Source: Zhihengliuella sp. ISTPL4
GTDB lineage: Bacteria; Actinomycetota; Actinomycetes; Actinomycetales; Microbacteriaceae
Direction of reading: 5' to 3'
Assembly: GCF_002848265.1 (NCBI RefSeq)
Contig: NZ_CP025422.1
Location: forward strand, 2,820,727 to 2,884,726
Length of the DNA stretch: 64,000 nt
The position numbers were made by a program, and so were the translations under genes. How positions within the stretch are numbered: the first letter of the stretch is position 1; each line of letters begins with the position of its first letter. Below, piece by piece: positions 51,285 to 60,750 of the stretch. Below the pieces are notes generated by a model that was not told where the DNA came from, did no database searches, and saw only the letters and a program-made list of their open reading frames with translations.

Positions 51285-53186
51285 TCAGGCGGAGGGGCGG
51301 AGGTCGCTCGGCGGGCCGCTCAGCGCGCGCAGGGCGTAGAGGATCGTCGCGAGGTCGACGAGCTCCTGCACCAGCGCGCCGACGACCGCGGGGATGACGC
51401 CGGTCATCGCGACGACCATCAGCCCCACGCTCAGCCCGATCCCGATCCAGATCGCGGTGAGGGCGACGCGGAGGGTGTGCCGTCCGATCGCGACGGCGTC
51501 GACCACCTTGGCGAGCGAATCCACGAGGATGACGACGTCGGCGGCGTCTCCAGCGGCCGTCGCTCCCTTCGCGCCCATCGCGATGCCGATGTCCGCCGCC
51601 GCCAGCACAGGGGCGTCGTTCACGCCGTCGCCGACCATCAGCACGGGCCGTGGTTGCATCTCTGCGGCCAGACGCACCTTCTCGGGCGGCAGGAGCTCGG
51701 CGTGGATCTCGTCGATCCCGACCTGCCGTCCGATCGACGCCGCGGTGGTCTCCACATCCCCGGTCAGGATCGCGAGACGGTCGACCTCATGCGTCCGCAG
51801 CCAGGAGATCACGGCCGGCGCCTCCGGACGGGCGGCATCGGCGAGGACCAGGACCCCCGCGAACCGGCCGTCAACGGCGACGTAGGCGGCGGCTTGTCCC
51901 GGCGCGAGCTCCGCCCGCCCGGTGTCCGGGGCGAGGGAGGCCACATACGCCGGCTTGCCGACGACCACCGCGCGGCCGCCGATCGTCGCGGACACCCCGT
52001 TCGTCGCGGTCTCGCTCGCCTCGGTCGCGCCGTGCAGCGCCAGGCCTCGGGCGGAGGCGGTGCGACGGATGCCGTCGGCGAGCACGTGCGAGGAGTACTG
52101 CTCGGCCGAGGCGGCGAGTCGCAGGATCTCATCCGCATCGAAGCCCGGCGCCGGACGCACGTCGACGAGCTCCGGCCTCCCCTGGGTGAGCGTCCCGGTC
52201 TTGTCGAACGCCGCAGAGCGCACGCGCGCGATCTGCTCGATCACCGCACCGCTCTTCATGATGACGCCCGACTTCGCCGCCCGGGAGAGTCCACCGAGGA
52301 AGGCGACGGGAGCGGCGATCAGCAGGGGACAGGGCGTCGCCAGCACGAGCACCTCGGCGAACCGCGTGGCGTCGCCAGAGAGCGCCCAGGCCGCCCCCGC
52401 GAGCACGAGCGCGACGGCGGTGAACGGGATCGCGAACCGGTCGGCGAGACGAACGATGGGCGCGTGGGAGGACTCGGCCTGGGCGACCAGGGCGACGATC
52501 TGCTGGTACTGGCTGTCGGCGCCGGTGCGGAGGGCACGGAGGCGGATGGCCCGGCTGCCGTTGATCGCGCCGGACAGCACCTCGTCGCCTGCACCACGCG
52601 TCACGGGCAGGCTCTCGCCCGTGAGCGAGGATTCGTCGAACGACGCGCTGTCCGTGAGCAGTTCACCGTCCACGGGGATGATCTCCGCCGGGCGGACGAG
52701 AAGCACGTCGCCCACGGCCACATCGTCGACCGGCACCTCCCTCGCCGCGTCCGAGTCCGCATCCTCGGGATGTGTCAGCACATGGGCGCTGCGCGGCGAG
52801 CGATCCAGCAGAGCGGAGAGGTCGCGCTTGGCCCGGCGGCCCGCGAAGTCCTCCAGTGCTTCGCCCCCGGAGAGCATGAGGACGATGATGAGCGCCGCGA
52901 TGTACTCGCCCACCGCGAGGGTCGCCACCATGGCAACGACGGCGAGGATGTCGAGCCCGACGTGACCGTGGAGCACGTCGCGCACCATGCCGATGAGCGT
53001 CCACACGACCACCGCAGCCACGAAGATCGTCGCGACCCATCGGCCGATGGTCTCCTCCCCGGCGGCGTGGAGCGCCCCGACCACGGCGAAGACCAGGACC
53101 GTGAGCGTGATGACCGGGTAACGCCAGAGGAGTCGGAGGGCGCGCATGCGTCCAGCATCGTCGGAATCCGTGTGCACCGCCAGCAT
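51285..53186 (-). CDS. heavy-metal P1B-type ATPase without N-terminal metal-binding domain
   Basis: The 633-residue P-type ATPase has eight predicted membrane helices, actuator motif SLTGES (187-192), phosphorylation site DKTGT (D328) and hinge GDGVNDAP. The intramembrane metal motif is TPC (284-286, in LATPCPLLIAAP) instead of the CPC of copper and zinc pumps. The last helices carry LVQELVDLATILYALR, without the HEGG(T/S) of P1B-4 cobalt pumps. There is no cytosolic HMA domain or His-rich tail. The exported metal therefore cannot be assigned. ATG at 53186 has GGAAGGGG close by; M14 (53147) is an alternative start. It diverges from the endoglycosidase gene. Confidence 0.9.
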   Translation of the reverse strand: MLAVHTDSDDAGRMRALRLLWRYPVITLTVLVFAVVGALHAAGEETIGRWVATIFVAAVVVWTLIGMVRDVLHGHVGLDILAVVAMVATLAVGEYIAALIIVLMLSGGEALEDFAGRRAKRDLSALLDRSPRSAHVLTHPEDADSDAAREVPVDDVAVGDVLLVRPAEIIPVDGELLTDSASFDESSLTGESLPVTRGAGDEVLSGAINGSRAIRLRALRTGADSQYQQIVALVAQAESSHAPIVRLADRFAIPFTAVALVLAGAAWALSGDATRFAEVLVLATPCPLLIAAPVAFLGGLSRAAKSGVIMKSGAVIEQIARVRSAAFDKTGTLTQGRPELVDVRPAPGFDADEILRLAASAEQYSSHVLADGIRRTASARGLALHGATEASETATNGVSATIGGRAVVVGKPAYVASLAPDTGRAELAPGQAAAYVAVDGRFAGVLVLADAARPEAPAVISWLRTHEVDRLAILTGDVETTAASIGRQVGIDEIHAELLPPEKVRLAAEMQPRPVLMVGDGVNDAPVLAAADIGIAMGAKGATAAGDAADVVILVDSLAKVVDAVAIGRHTLRVALTAIWIGIGLSVGLMVVAMTGVIPAVVGALVQELVDLATILYALRALSGPPSDLRPSA

Positions 53187-53204
53187 CCCCTTCCGGCCCC
53201 CGTG

Positions 53205-53219
53205 CTTAAGCGATATAGT
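53205..53219 (+). promoter_or_regulatory. N-glycan regulon operator a and -10 of the endoglycosidase gene
   Basis: CTTAAGCGATATAG (53205-53218) is one of five CTNNAKCGNTWTAG sites in this locus. TATAGT (53214-53219) inside it is a near-consensus -10. Confidence 0.7.
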
Positions 53220-53282
53220 CGGCCGCGAGTCGCGACGTCGCGACCCGATCTCGACAACGACGCCGAAGGAGAAGATCCCGTC

Positions 53283-54215
53283 ATGAGTTCCTCACCCGCA
53301 CGATCGTCCCGCCTGACAAGAGGTATCGCGGCAGCAGTGGCGTTCGCTGCCGCCGGAGCCGCCGCCCTCGCCGCCTCGACCGCGGCGGTCGCCGATGCCG
53401 ATGCCGTCGACCCGAAGCTCGCCGTCTATGTCGAGGTGAACTCGAACGATTTAGCGAACGTCGCGGACTACACGCTCGCCGAGTCGGGCCGTCCCGCCGT
53501 CGATCTGGCCATGATCTTCGCCGCGAACATCAATTACGACGGGGAGCGGGCGGTCCTCCACCTCAACGACCGGGTCACCGAGACGCTGCAGGATGCGCAG
53601 AACCAGATCCGCCCGCTGCAGGCCCAGGGCACCAAGGTGCTGCTGTCGGTGCTCGGAAACCACCAGGGGGCCGGCTTCGCGAACTTCACGTCGTACGCGG
53701 ACGCGGACGCCTTCGCCGCGCAGCTCGCCGATACCGTGACCACTTACGGCCTCGACGGCATCGACTTCGACGACGAGTGGAGCAACTACGGGGCGAACGG
53801 CACGCCGCAGCCGAACGCACAGTCCTTCGGCTGGCTCGCCTCCGCGCTGCGCGACCGCCTCGGGCCGGACAAGCTCATCACGCTGTATGCGATCGGCCCG
53901 TCCTACACGACCACGGATTTCGGCCTCTTCGACGCCGGCAGCGTGCTCGATCACGCCTGGAACCCGTACTACCCGACCTACGACGCTCCCACCGTGCCGG
54001 GCCTGGACGACCGTGGCCGGCTCGGCGCCGCGGCGATCGACCTCGCGAACACGAGTGCCGCGACGGCCGCCGACTTCGCTCAGCGCACGGTGGCTGACGG
54101 GTACGGCGTGTATGTCGCGTACAACCTCACCGCGACGAACCAGTCGGCCTACCTCTCCGGCATCACCGAGGCGCTGAAGGGCGAGGCGACCGTTTACCGC
54201 ACAGCCGCGCGGTGA
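53283..54215 (+). CDS. secreted endo-beta-N-acetylglucosaminidase, Endo H-like (GH18)
   Basis: The 310-residue protein has an N-terminal signal peptide (RLTRGIAAAVAFAAAGAAALAAS) with likely cleavage near VADADA. The mature enzyme has the GH18 active-site strand LDGIDFDDEW (DxxDxDxE, acid Glu-165), which in Streptomyces plicatus Endo H reads almost the same. VYVEVNSNDLANVADYTL is the first barrel strand of the Endo H group. It cuts between the two core GlcNAc residues of high-mannose N-glycans outside the cell. A LacI-type operator overlaps its promoter -10. It converges head-on with the GH92 gene (one base between stops), and the rest of the N-glycan pathway lies beyond it. Confidence 0.92.
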   Translation: MSSSPARSSRLTRGIAAAVAFAAAGAAALAASTAAVADADAVDPKLAVYVEVNSNDLANVADYTLAESGRPAVDLAMIFAANINYDGERAVLHLNDRVTETLQDAQNQIRPLQAQGTKVLLSVLGNHQGAGFANFTSYADADAFAAQLADTVTTYGLDGIDFDDEWSNYGANGTPQPNAQSFGWLASALRDRLGPDKLITLYAIGPSYTTTDFGLFDAGSVLDHAWNPYYPTYDAPTVPGLDDRGRLGAAAIDLANTSAATAADFAQRTVADGYGVYVAYNLTATNQSAYLSGITEALKGEATVYRTAAR

Positions 54216-54216
54216 G

Positions 54217-57200
54217 TCAGTCCAGGTCGAAGAGCTCGATCTGACGGAGCGTGATCTCGGCCTCCGCGCGGATGCGGACGGCCGAGGTCACGACCCGCGT
54301 CTCCCAGGTGAACGGCGTCGTCCGGTCGGAGGCCAGGTCTTCCCGGTGCGTGGTGGCGAGGGGATGCCAGCCGCCATCGGCACCCTCCATCTCCCAGCGG
54401 AGCGCGACGGCTGCCGCGGGCACGAGGCTCGTGACGGTGACGTCGGTGAGGCCGCGGGGTGAGGGGAATCGCCAGCCCACCCACGAGCCTTCTGGCAGCC
54501 GGACGCCCTCGTCACCCCGCGGGTCGCCATCGTCGAACAGGCGCGGCGCCTCGCGGACATCCGCGGAGGCGACGGCCTCTCCCTCTCCCCCCGTGAGATC
54601 GCGGTGCCACGGCTCCGCGTCGAGCGCGTCCGCCCCGGTCTCCAGCGCGCGCTCCGGGTCCGTGCCGAACACGAGGTCGAGCACCGCGTCTCCCCGGAGC
54701 GCGTCGATCGGGAGGTCGGCAGTGGGGAGAGGGCGCCCGTCCAGTCGTGCCTCCTCCAGCACGTGGGCTTCGGGGGAGCTGCGTCGCGAGCGGATGCGCA
54801 GCAATGAGCCGTCCCCGCGCGCGACGCGGATGTCGTCGGAGAGCGGCGACCCGATCCGCAGTGTTCCTGACGCGAGTTCCAGGGGGTAGAGGCCGAGCGC
54901 GGCCCAGAGCCACCAGGCGCTCATCTCTCCGTTGTCCTCGTCGCCGGGGAAGCCCTGGCCGATGTGCGCACCGGCGAAGAGACGGCGCGCGAGGCCGTGC
55001 ACGAGGCCCGCGCTGTGCCACGGCCGGTCGCTGAAGGCATACATGAAGGGGATGTGGTGGGCCGGTTGATTCGACAGGGCGCACATGCCCGACCGCTGGG
55101 CGCGGGCCTCCCGCTGCTCGTGGATGACCGTGCCGTACGCGCCGCCGAAGCGCTCGTCGGCGGTCTCCGGCTCCGCGAAGAGGGCGTCGAGGTGCCGGCC
55201 GAGTCCGGTCCGCCCGCCGTGCAGCGCCGCGAGTCCCGGCCCGTCGTGCACCGTGCCGACCGACATGCCCCAGGCGTTGGTCTCGACGTTGTCGCCACCC
55301 CAGACCCGAGGATCGAAATCCGGCGCGAACGAGCCGTCCGCCGCGCGACCTCGGAAGAATCCGGACGCCGGGTCGAAGAGCGCGCGCGCCGCGCAGGAGC
55401 GATTCGCGAAGTACCGCGCGAAGGCGCGATAGCGCGCGGCCTGGTCCGTCGCTGATGCCGCGAGCCGGGCGGCGAACCGCCCGAGGGCGGCGTCGCTCAC
55501 GACGTTCTCGATGCTCCAGCTCATCCCCTCCGGCACGTCGGACGGGATGAAGCCGAGGAAGCGCCCGCGGCCGATGCCCTTGCGACCCCGTCGCGGATCG
55601 GGTCCCGGCTCGCACGCGTGGCGCCACCCGCTCTCGAATGCCGTCTCCCGGTCGAAGGGCACGTCCCAACGCGCGGCGTCGGCGAAGATCTGGTCGCTCG
55701 AGGTGCCGACCATGCTGTCGACGTACCCGGGGGCGCTCCAGCGGGCCATCCAGCCGCCGCGGCGATACTGGGCAAGCTGCCCGTCCAGCAGGCGCCCGGT
55801 CAGCGTGGGGTCGAGGAGCGCGAGCGCGGGCCACTCGGTGCGGTACGTGTCCCAGTAGCCGTTGTTGACGACGAGCTCGCCCTCCGCGACCGGCGCTCCC
55901 GTGGTGGTCTCTCCGAAGGCGGTCCGCGGAGCGAACACGTCGGCGAACCGCCACGCCGGTGCCTCCGCGGTGCCCGTGTTCTCCGCCGCCGTGTTCGGAT
56001 ACAGATGCATTCGGTGGAGCGCGGCGGCGATCCGGGCACGCTGCTCCTCGTCGGCCAGGCCGCGGAACGGACGCTCCGCCTCGGGGAGCGGGGGGATCGT
56101 CACGCGACCGAGCACGCGGTTCCACGCGGCGGCCGCGCGGGCGCGGAGCTCGTCGAAGGGAACGGCGGGAGGGGCCTCGAGGGTGAGGCTGTGCCGAGCC
56201 TGCGCGACGGAGAGGAACGAGACCCCGACCCGCACCTCGACAGCGCCCCCGGCGCGGACGAAGCCAGCGACCTGGGCGCGTCCGTCGTCGTCCAGGGCGC
56301 CGCAAGCGACGTCCGAGGCGCTGTGCACGGTGCCGGCGAAGTAGCAGCGCGGCGCGTTCCCCCAGTCCTCGGGCCCCTCGGGGATCCAGCCCTCGAAGCC
56401 GGCGTCGGTGAAGGTGAGTCGGCCGTCGTCCGTGAGCTGGTCGATCACGAACCCCACGGCGTGCGGGTCGTCGCACCGCACGCGGAACGCGGCGGCATGC
56501 GACGTCGCGGTCATCTCGACCTGCAGCCCGTCGCCGAGGTCCGCGGCGTACTCGTGCGGGCGGGCCCGCTCGCTCTCGGGGACGATCCAGCGACGTCGGG
56601 CCGCCCTGTCCGACGTCGGCGTCCCCCGGAACGGCATGAGCTGGAGCACCGAGCGATCGCCGATCCACGGGCTGGGCTGGTGCGAGAACTGCAGCGCCTC
56701 GAGACGCCGCCCCTGGGGATCGTCGTGCACGAACGGGCGATACGGCCATCGCGGGTCCGCCGCATCGGTCGCGGGCGTGACGAAGGTGAAGCCGTGCGGC
56801 ACGGCGACCGCCGGGATCGTGTTCCCGCGGGAGAAGCGCGGGCCGGAGTGGGAGCCGCGCCGGGTGTCGACCCGCTCGACGGGTGGGAGATCGTCGGGGG
56901 CAGGGCGCTCCTCGACGCGGACCTGGACGAAGCCGCTGACCTCGGCGGGCACATCCGGCGTGGTCGCGAGATCGGCGGTACCGAAGACGAGCTCGACCGT
57001 GCCGGTGCCCCTCCCGACGGCAAGGGGCGCGAGGGCGACGCTGTCGGCATTCCACTGCTCGGGCATGCTCCACCGGGCGGCGAACTGTCCCTCGGCCGTG
57101 AGCGGGAAGTCGTAGCGGTCGCGGACGGCAGCGATGTCGCTCAGTCGGCTGCCGTCGGCGCTCCGCACGTCGACGGCGACCGCGAGCGCGGCCCAGGGGG

Positions 57201-57417
57201 CGAGGGTCGCGGCGGGGCTGTCGGCGTAGAACGCCCAGTGCAGCACGGTGTCCGGGGTGAGGGCGATGCCGTCGAGGCCGGGGACGTCGACCCGCTGCGC
57301 CCTGCGGGACGGATCGAACGTGTACGCGAAGACCGGCCCGGGAAACACCCCGGCGTGGGGGCGCGACGACGGAGGATCCGCGGGACCGGAGGCCGGGCGG
57401 AGCTGCGGCGCGTTCAC
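54217..57417 (-). CDS. GH92 alpha-mannosidase, no signal peptide
   Basis: The 1066-residue enzyme has an N-terminal beta domain, then the GH92 (alpha/alpha)6 catalytic domain. Diagnostic blocks are NTAAENTGT, NGYWDTYRTEWPALALLDP, KGIGRGRFLGFIPSD, SNQPAHHIPFMYAFSDRPWHS and GFPGDEDNGEMSAWWLWAALGLYPLELASGTLRIGSPL. The glutamate and aspartates in the last block contribute to calcium-dependent inverting catalysis. The final ~110 residues resemble a carbohydrate-binding discoidin domain. GH92 enzymes remove alpha-1,2-mannose (sometimes 1,3) from high-mannose glycans. The start is GTG at 57417, overlapping the permease stop by four bases, and the protein lacks a signal peptide, so it acts on imported glycan. 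Last gene of the importer operon. Confidence 0.92.
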   Translation of the reverse strand: MNAPQLRPASGPADPPSSRPHAGVFPGPVFAYTFDPSRRAQRVDVPGLDGIALTPDTVLHWAFYADSPAATLAPWAALAVAVDVRSADGSRLSDIAAVRDRYDFPLTAEGQFAARWSMPEQWNADSVALAPLAVGRGTGTVELVFGTADLATTPDVPAEVSGFVQVRVEERPAPDDLPPVERVDTRRGSHSGPRFSRGNTIPAVAVPHGFTFVTPATDAADPRWPYRPFVHDDPQGRRLEALQFSHQPSPWIGDRSVLQLMPFRGTPTSDRAARRRWIVPESERARPHEYAADLGDGLQVEMTATSHAAAFRVRCDDPHAVGFVIDQLTDDGRLTFTDAGFEGWIPEGPEDWGNAPRCYFAGTVHSASDVACGALDDDGRAQVAGFVRAGGAVEVRVGVSFLSVAQARHSLTLEAPPAVPFDELRARAAAAWNRVLGRVTIPPLPEAERPFRGLADEEQRARIAAALHRMHLYPNTAAENTGTAEAPAWRFADVFAPRTAFGETTTGAPVAEGELVVNNGYWDTYRTEWPALALLDPTLTGRLLDGQLAQYRRGGWMARWSAPGYVDSMVGTSSDQIFADAARWDVPFDRETAFESGWRHACEPGPDPRRGRKGIGRGRFLGFIPSDVPEGMSWSIENVVSDAALGRFAARLAASATDQAARYRAFARYFANRSCAARALFDPASGFFRGRAADGSFAPDFDPRVWGGDNVETNAWGMSVGTVHDGPGLAALHGGRTGLGRHLDALFAEPETADERFGGAYGTVIHEQREARAQRSGMCALSNQPAHHIPFMYAFSDRPWHSAGLVHGLARRLFAGAHIGQGFPGDEDNGEMSAWWLWAALGLYPLELASGTLRIGSPLSDDIRVARGDGSLLRIRSRRSSPEAHVLEEARLDGRPLPTADLPIDALRGDAVLDLVFGTDPERALETGADALDAEPWHRDLTGGEGEAVASADVREAPRLFDDGDPRGDEGVRLPEGSWVGWRFPSPRGLTDVTVTSLVPAAAVALRWEMEGADGGWHPLATTHREDLASDRTTPFTWETRVVTSAVRIRAEAEITLRQIELFDLD

Positions 57418-58346
57418 CCCTTCAGTGCACCCTCCTGCACGCCCTTGAAGAAGAAGCGCTGCGTGAAGGAGAACATGATGACGATGGGTACGAGCGCGAT
57501 CATGGTGCCGGCGGCGATGAGTCGCGGATCGACCGAGAAGCTGCTGTTGAGGTAGGCCATGCCGACGGTCAGGGTGTACTTCGCCGGGTCGGAGAGCACG
57601 ATGAGCGGCCAGAGGTAGTCGTCCCACGCGCCGATGAAGGCGAAGATCGCCACGACCGAGACCATGCCGCGGATGTTCGGCCACACGATGTGCCGGATGC
57701 GCTGCCACGTGGTCGCACCGTCGACGGTGGCCGCGTCCAGCACGTCCTTCGGGATCATGCGGCACGCGGTGGCGACGAGCAGCACGTTCATGGCGCTGAT
57801 CGCTCCGGGGAGGAACACGCCCCACAGGGTGTCGGCGAGCCCGAGCGCGCGGATGGTGAGGAAGTTGCTGGTGACCGTGACCTCGCCGGGGAACAGCAGC
57901 GTGGACAGCAGGATGCCCATGACGATCCACTTCCCGCGGAAGCGCATGCAGCCCAGGGCGTAGCCGGCGAACGTGGCCAGGATCACGTTGCTGAGCACGG
58001 TGCCGAGCGAGACGAGCAGCGAGTGCCAGGCGTAGAGGTAGACGGGGACGATGTCGGCGACCCTCGTGTAGTTCTGCAGCGTCGGATCGCGGGGGATGAG
58101 CTCGGGCGGGAAGGAGTAGATGTTCTCCTGCGGTCCCTTGAACGAGGTGGAGAGCTGCCAGACGAAGGGGCCGATGACGAGGAACAGGACGAACAGCAGC
58201 AGCGCGTACCGGCCGATGAGTCCGCCGAGCGTGGGCTTGCTGAAATCGCCGGAACCGCGGCGGCGGAAGATGCGCTCGCGGCCGGGCCGCGGTGCCTCCT
58301 CCGCGGGCGGAGTGCTCTCCACCGGGGGCGTCGTCAGAGTCGTCAT
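57414..58346 (-). CDS. CUT1 ABC sugar permease (MalG type), N-glycan importer
   Basis: The 310-residue permease has a long charged N-terminus (TPPVESTPPAEEAPRPGRERIFRRRGSGDFSKP). Six helices begin YALLLFVLFLVIGPFVWQLSTSFKG, and the EAA loop is DVLDAATVDGATTWQRIRHIVWPNIRG. Its start overlaps the preceding permease stop (ATGA) and its stop overlaps the GH92 GTG, so the operon is fully coupled. No ATPase is encoded locally. Confidence 0.92.
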   Translation of the reverse strand: MTTLTTPPVESTPPAEEAPRPGRERIFRRRGSGDFSKPTLGGLIGRYALLLFVLFLVIGPFVWQLSTSFKGPQENIYSFPPELIPRDPTLQNYTRVADIVPVYLYAWHSLLVSLGTVLSNVILATFAGYALGCMRFRGKWIVMGILLSTLLFPGEVTVTSNFLTIRALGLADTLWGVFLPGAISAMNVLLVATACRMIPKDVLDAATVDGATTWQRIRHIVWPNIRGMVSVVAIFAFIGAWDDYLWPLIVLSDPAKYTLTVGMAYLNSSFSVDPRLIAAGTMIALVPIVIMFSFTQRFFFKGVQEGALKG

Positions 58347-59230
58347 GCGGAGACCTTCGCCTTCTTCTCGCGGTTCATGAATGCGATCGCCGCGAGCGGC
58401 ACGAGCGTGAGGAGGAACAGCGCCACGCTGATCGCGGACGCGTAGCCGATGTTGCCGTTCAGGCCCGAGCCCACCTGGCGGATGAGCATCACGAGCGACA
58501 TGTCGTAGCCGCCGGGGCCGCCCGTGCTCTTGGACAGCACGTCCAGCTCGGCGAACACCCGCATGGCGGACACCGCGATGAGCACGGCGATGAGGAGCAT
58601 CGCCCCGCGGACGGACGGGATCGTGACGGAGAGGAAGCGGCGGAAGGAGCTCGCACCGTCGAGCATCGCGGCCTCGTGCAGCTCCTTGCCCACGTTCCCC
58701 AGGGCGGCGAGGTACACGACCATGTAGTATCCGAGCCCCTTCCACACGGTCAGCAGGATCGCGCAGCCGAGCAGCAGCCAGCGGTCGACGAGGAAGGCCA
58801 TCGGCTGATCGATGAGGCCGAGGAACTCCAGGGTCTGGTTGATGATGCCGCGACTGTCGAACAGCCACGTCCAGATGAGGGCGACCACGACGACCGAGGC
58901 GATGACGGGGAAGTAGAACGTGGTGCGGAAGAACGAGATGCCGGGGAGCTTCTTCTGTACGAGGAGCGCGAGGAGCAGCGGGAGGATCGTGAGCAGCGGC
59001 ACGCACACGACCACGTAGATGAGGCAGGTGGTCAGCGCGTTCCAGAACATCTCGTCGCCGAACATGCGCTCGTAGTTGGCGCCGCCGACGAACTCCGGGG
59101 TCCGCAGGGGGCGGGCGTCCGTGAAGCTGAGGACGACGGTGTTCAGGAACGGCCAGAGCGCGAACACCAGCACCCAGATCACGGCGGGGGCGAGGAGCAG
59201 CCACGGGGTGAACCACTTGTGGGATCTCAT
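58343..59230 (-). CDS. CUT1 ABC sugar permease (MalF type), N-glycan importer
   Basis: The 295-residue permease has six helices, starting KWFTPWLLLAPAVIWVLVFALWPFLNTVVLSFTDARPL. The EAA loop is ELHEAAMLDGASSFRRFLSVTIPSVRG. ATG at 59230 is chosen because GGAGG stands six bases upstream. An earlier in-frame ATG at 59269 lies two bases after the binding-protein stop but lacks such a signal. It works with the adjacent MalG-type permease and lipoprotein, presumably importing the Endo H-released oligomannose glycan. Confidence 0.9.
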   Translation of the reverse strand: MRSHKWFTPWLLLAPAVIWVLVFALWPFLNTVVLSFTDARPLRTPEFVGGANYERMFGDEMFWNALTTCLIYVVVCVPLLTILPLLLALLVQKKLPGISFFRTTFYFPVIASVVVVALIWTWLFDSRGIINQTLEFLGLIDQPMAFLVDRWLLLGCAILLTVWKGLGYYMVVYLAALGNVGKELHEAAMLDGASSFRRFLSVTIPSVRGAMLLIAVLIAVSAMRVFAELDVLSKSTGGPGGYDMSLVMLIRQVGSGLNGNIGYASAISVALFLLTLVPLAAIAFMNREKKAKVSA

Positions 59231-59271
59231 CGTCGACCTCCGCTGCCGGGTGCCGGTGTCCGCGCGCATGC

Positions 59272-60573
59272 TCACTGGTCCACGCGGTTCGCGTTGGCGT
59301 ACTCGACGATCTTGTCGAGCTGCGTCTTGGCGTCGGCCTCGCCGTTCACGGCCAGGGCGATCTGCTGGGTCATGTACGTGGCCATGTCCGAGGTCCACTG
59401 GAAGGGCAGCGCCTTGGCGTCCTTCATCGCGCCGAACACGGTGTCGATCGCGGCGAGCTGCTTCTCTTCCGTGACCGAGGAGGCGATGTTCTCGACCACC
59501 TGGTCGCCGCCGTCGGCCGTGCCGGGGGCGGTGCCGACCGCGAGGGAGGAGAACGCGACCTGGTTCTCCTGATTCGTGGCGAACTCGGCGAACGCGAGGG
59601 CCGCTTCCTTGTTGTCGGAGTCGGCGGACACGTTGAGGCCCTGCACGTAGAGCGGGGCGACGCCGAGGCGCGGGGTGGCGACGGTGTTCTCCAGCAGTGC
59701 CGGGGCGTCCTTCTGCAGATCGGTCGTGAAGCCGGTGCCGCCGGTCGTGAACGCGACCTTCTCCTGGATGTACGCCTCCGCGTTCCCGCCGTAGTCGCCG
59801 GTCAGTGCCTCCGCGGGCATCGCGCCCGCCGCGTAGGCGTCGGCGTACTGCTCGATGATCGCGGCGGCCTCATCGGTGTTGAAGTCGAACTCGCCCTCGT
59901 CGTTGATGACCTCCATGCCGGCGGCGGTGAAAGTGTCGAGCGCCGGGATCGAGGAAAGGAGCTGGACCTTGCCGCCGGACTCCGTGGCGACGTCCTTCGC
60001 GAGCGTGAGCAACTCGTCGACCGTCGTCGGGAGGTTCTCCTCGGTGACGCCGTACGGGGCGAGCTGCGCGAGGTTCCACCAGGACGCGTCGCTCGAGAGG
60101 TACCACGGCAGGCCGTAGGTGCCCTCGACGCCGGGGTACTGGCTGTACGCGTCCCAGGCGCCGGCGTTGTATGCCGCCTTCAGGTCGGGATCCGCGGTGT
60201 CCAGGTCGAGGAGCTTCCCGGCGGCGACGAGCGGATAGGCGATGTCCGGAGGCAGGTTCAGCACGTCGGGCAGGGTGTCGGCGTTCGCCTGGCTGAGGAT
60301 CTTCTCCTGGTAGCCGTCGCCGGGCTGGTCGAGCCACTCGACGGTCACGTCCGGGTGCTCCTCCTCGAAGGCCGCGATGAGGTCTTCGAAGTACGGGGTG
60401 AACTTCTCGTTCTTCAGGGACCACGTCTGGAACTGGATGGTGCCGCTGAGCTCACCGGAGGTGTCGATGGGGCCGGCGCCGTCCGAGGCGGCACCGCCTC
60501 CCGTGCAGCTCACGAGCGCCAGGGCGCCGATCGTGAAGGTTGCCAGAGCGACAATGCGTGCGGGAACTTTCAT
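59272..60573 (-). CDS. CUT1 ABC importer substrate-binding lipoprotein, N-glycan locus
   Basis: The 433-residue lipoprotein has the signal PARIVALATFTIGALALVSC with Cys-23 lipidated, then a Gly/Ala spacer. The mature protein is a family-1 solute-binding protein (IQFQTWSLKNEKFTPYFEDLIAAFEEEHPDVTVEWLDQPGDGYQEKILSQANADTLPDVLNL). It is the first gene of the minus-strand importer-GH92 operon. Operator b, a LacI-type site, lies 49-62 bases upstream of its ATG. GAGGAAGAAGC provides the ribosome-binding site. Expected cargo is Man5-9GlcNAc or a trimmed product, inferred from the neighbouring glycosidases. Confidence 0.92.
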   Translation of the reverse strand: MKVPARIVALATFTIGALALVSCTGGGAASDGAGPIDTSGELSGTIQFQTWSLKNEKFTPYFEDLIAAFEEEHPDVTVEWLDQPGDGYQEKILSQANADTLPDVLNLPPDIAYPLVAAGKLLDLDTADPDLKAAYNAGAWDAYSQYPGVEGTYGLPWYLSSDASWWNLAQLAPYGVTEENLPTTVDELLTLAKDVATESGGKVQLLSSIPALDTFTAAGMEVINDEGEFDFNTDEAAAIIEQYADAYAAGAMPAEALTGDYGGNAEAYIQEKVAFTTGGTGFTTDLQKDAPALLENTVATPRLGVAPLYVQGLNVSADSDNKEAALAFAEFATNQENQVAFSSLAVGTAPGTADGGDQVVENIASSVTEEKQLAAIDTVFGAMKDAKALPFQWTSDMATYMTQQIALAVNGEADAKTQLDKIVEYANANRVDQ

Positions 60574-60621
60574 CGTGCTTCTTCCTCGAGGCGGGCGATT
60601 CGGCGTGGTCCGACGAAGGGA

Positions 60622-60635
60622 CTACAGCGCTTTAG
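60622..60635 (-). promoter_or_regulatory. N-glycan regulon operator b (importer-GH92 operon)
   Basis: CTACAGCGCTTTAG on the plus strand (CTAAAGCGCTGTAG on the gene strand), upstream of the binding-protein start. It is the most symmetric of the five sites. Confidence 0.7.
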
Positions 60636-60689
60636 CAGATGAAACCATCGGATCCCGCCGGTGTCAAGACGTGCCTATCGATGCTGATG

Positions 60690-60704
60690 CTCAAGCGTTA
60701 TAGT
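60690..60704 (+). promoter_or_regulatory. N-glycan regulon operator c and -10 of the GH5_18-like gene
   Basis: CTCAAGCGTTATAG (60690-60703) overlaps TATAGT (60699-60704), 46 bases before the ATG at 60751. Same arrangement as operator a. Confidence 0.7.
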
Positions 60705-60750
60705 GGTGCGACATGTCCTCGTGGGAGGGCGCGGTCCGAAAGGTGCACAC

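Noticed and set aside
51477..53282. Long in-frame extension upstream of the Endo H-like protein
   Set aside because: The recognised signal peptide starts at 53283; the extension is antisense to the P-type ATPase and has no protein features.
57418..57930. In-frame extension of the GH92 protein into the permease gene
   Set aside because: The GTG at 57417 overlaps the permease stop as in the other operon junctions, and the extension is Arg/His-rich shadow sequence.
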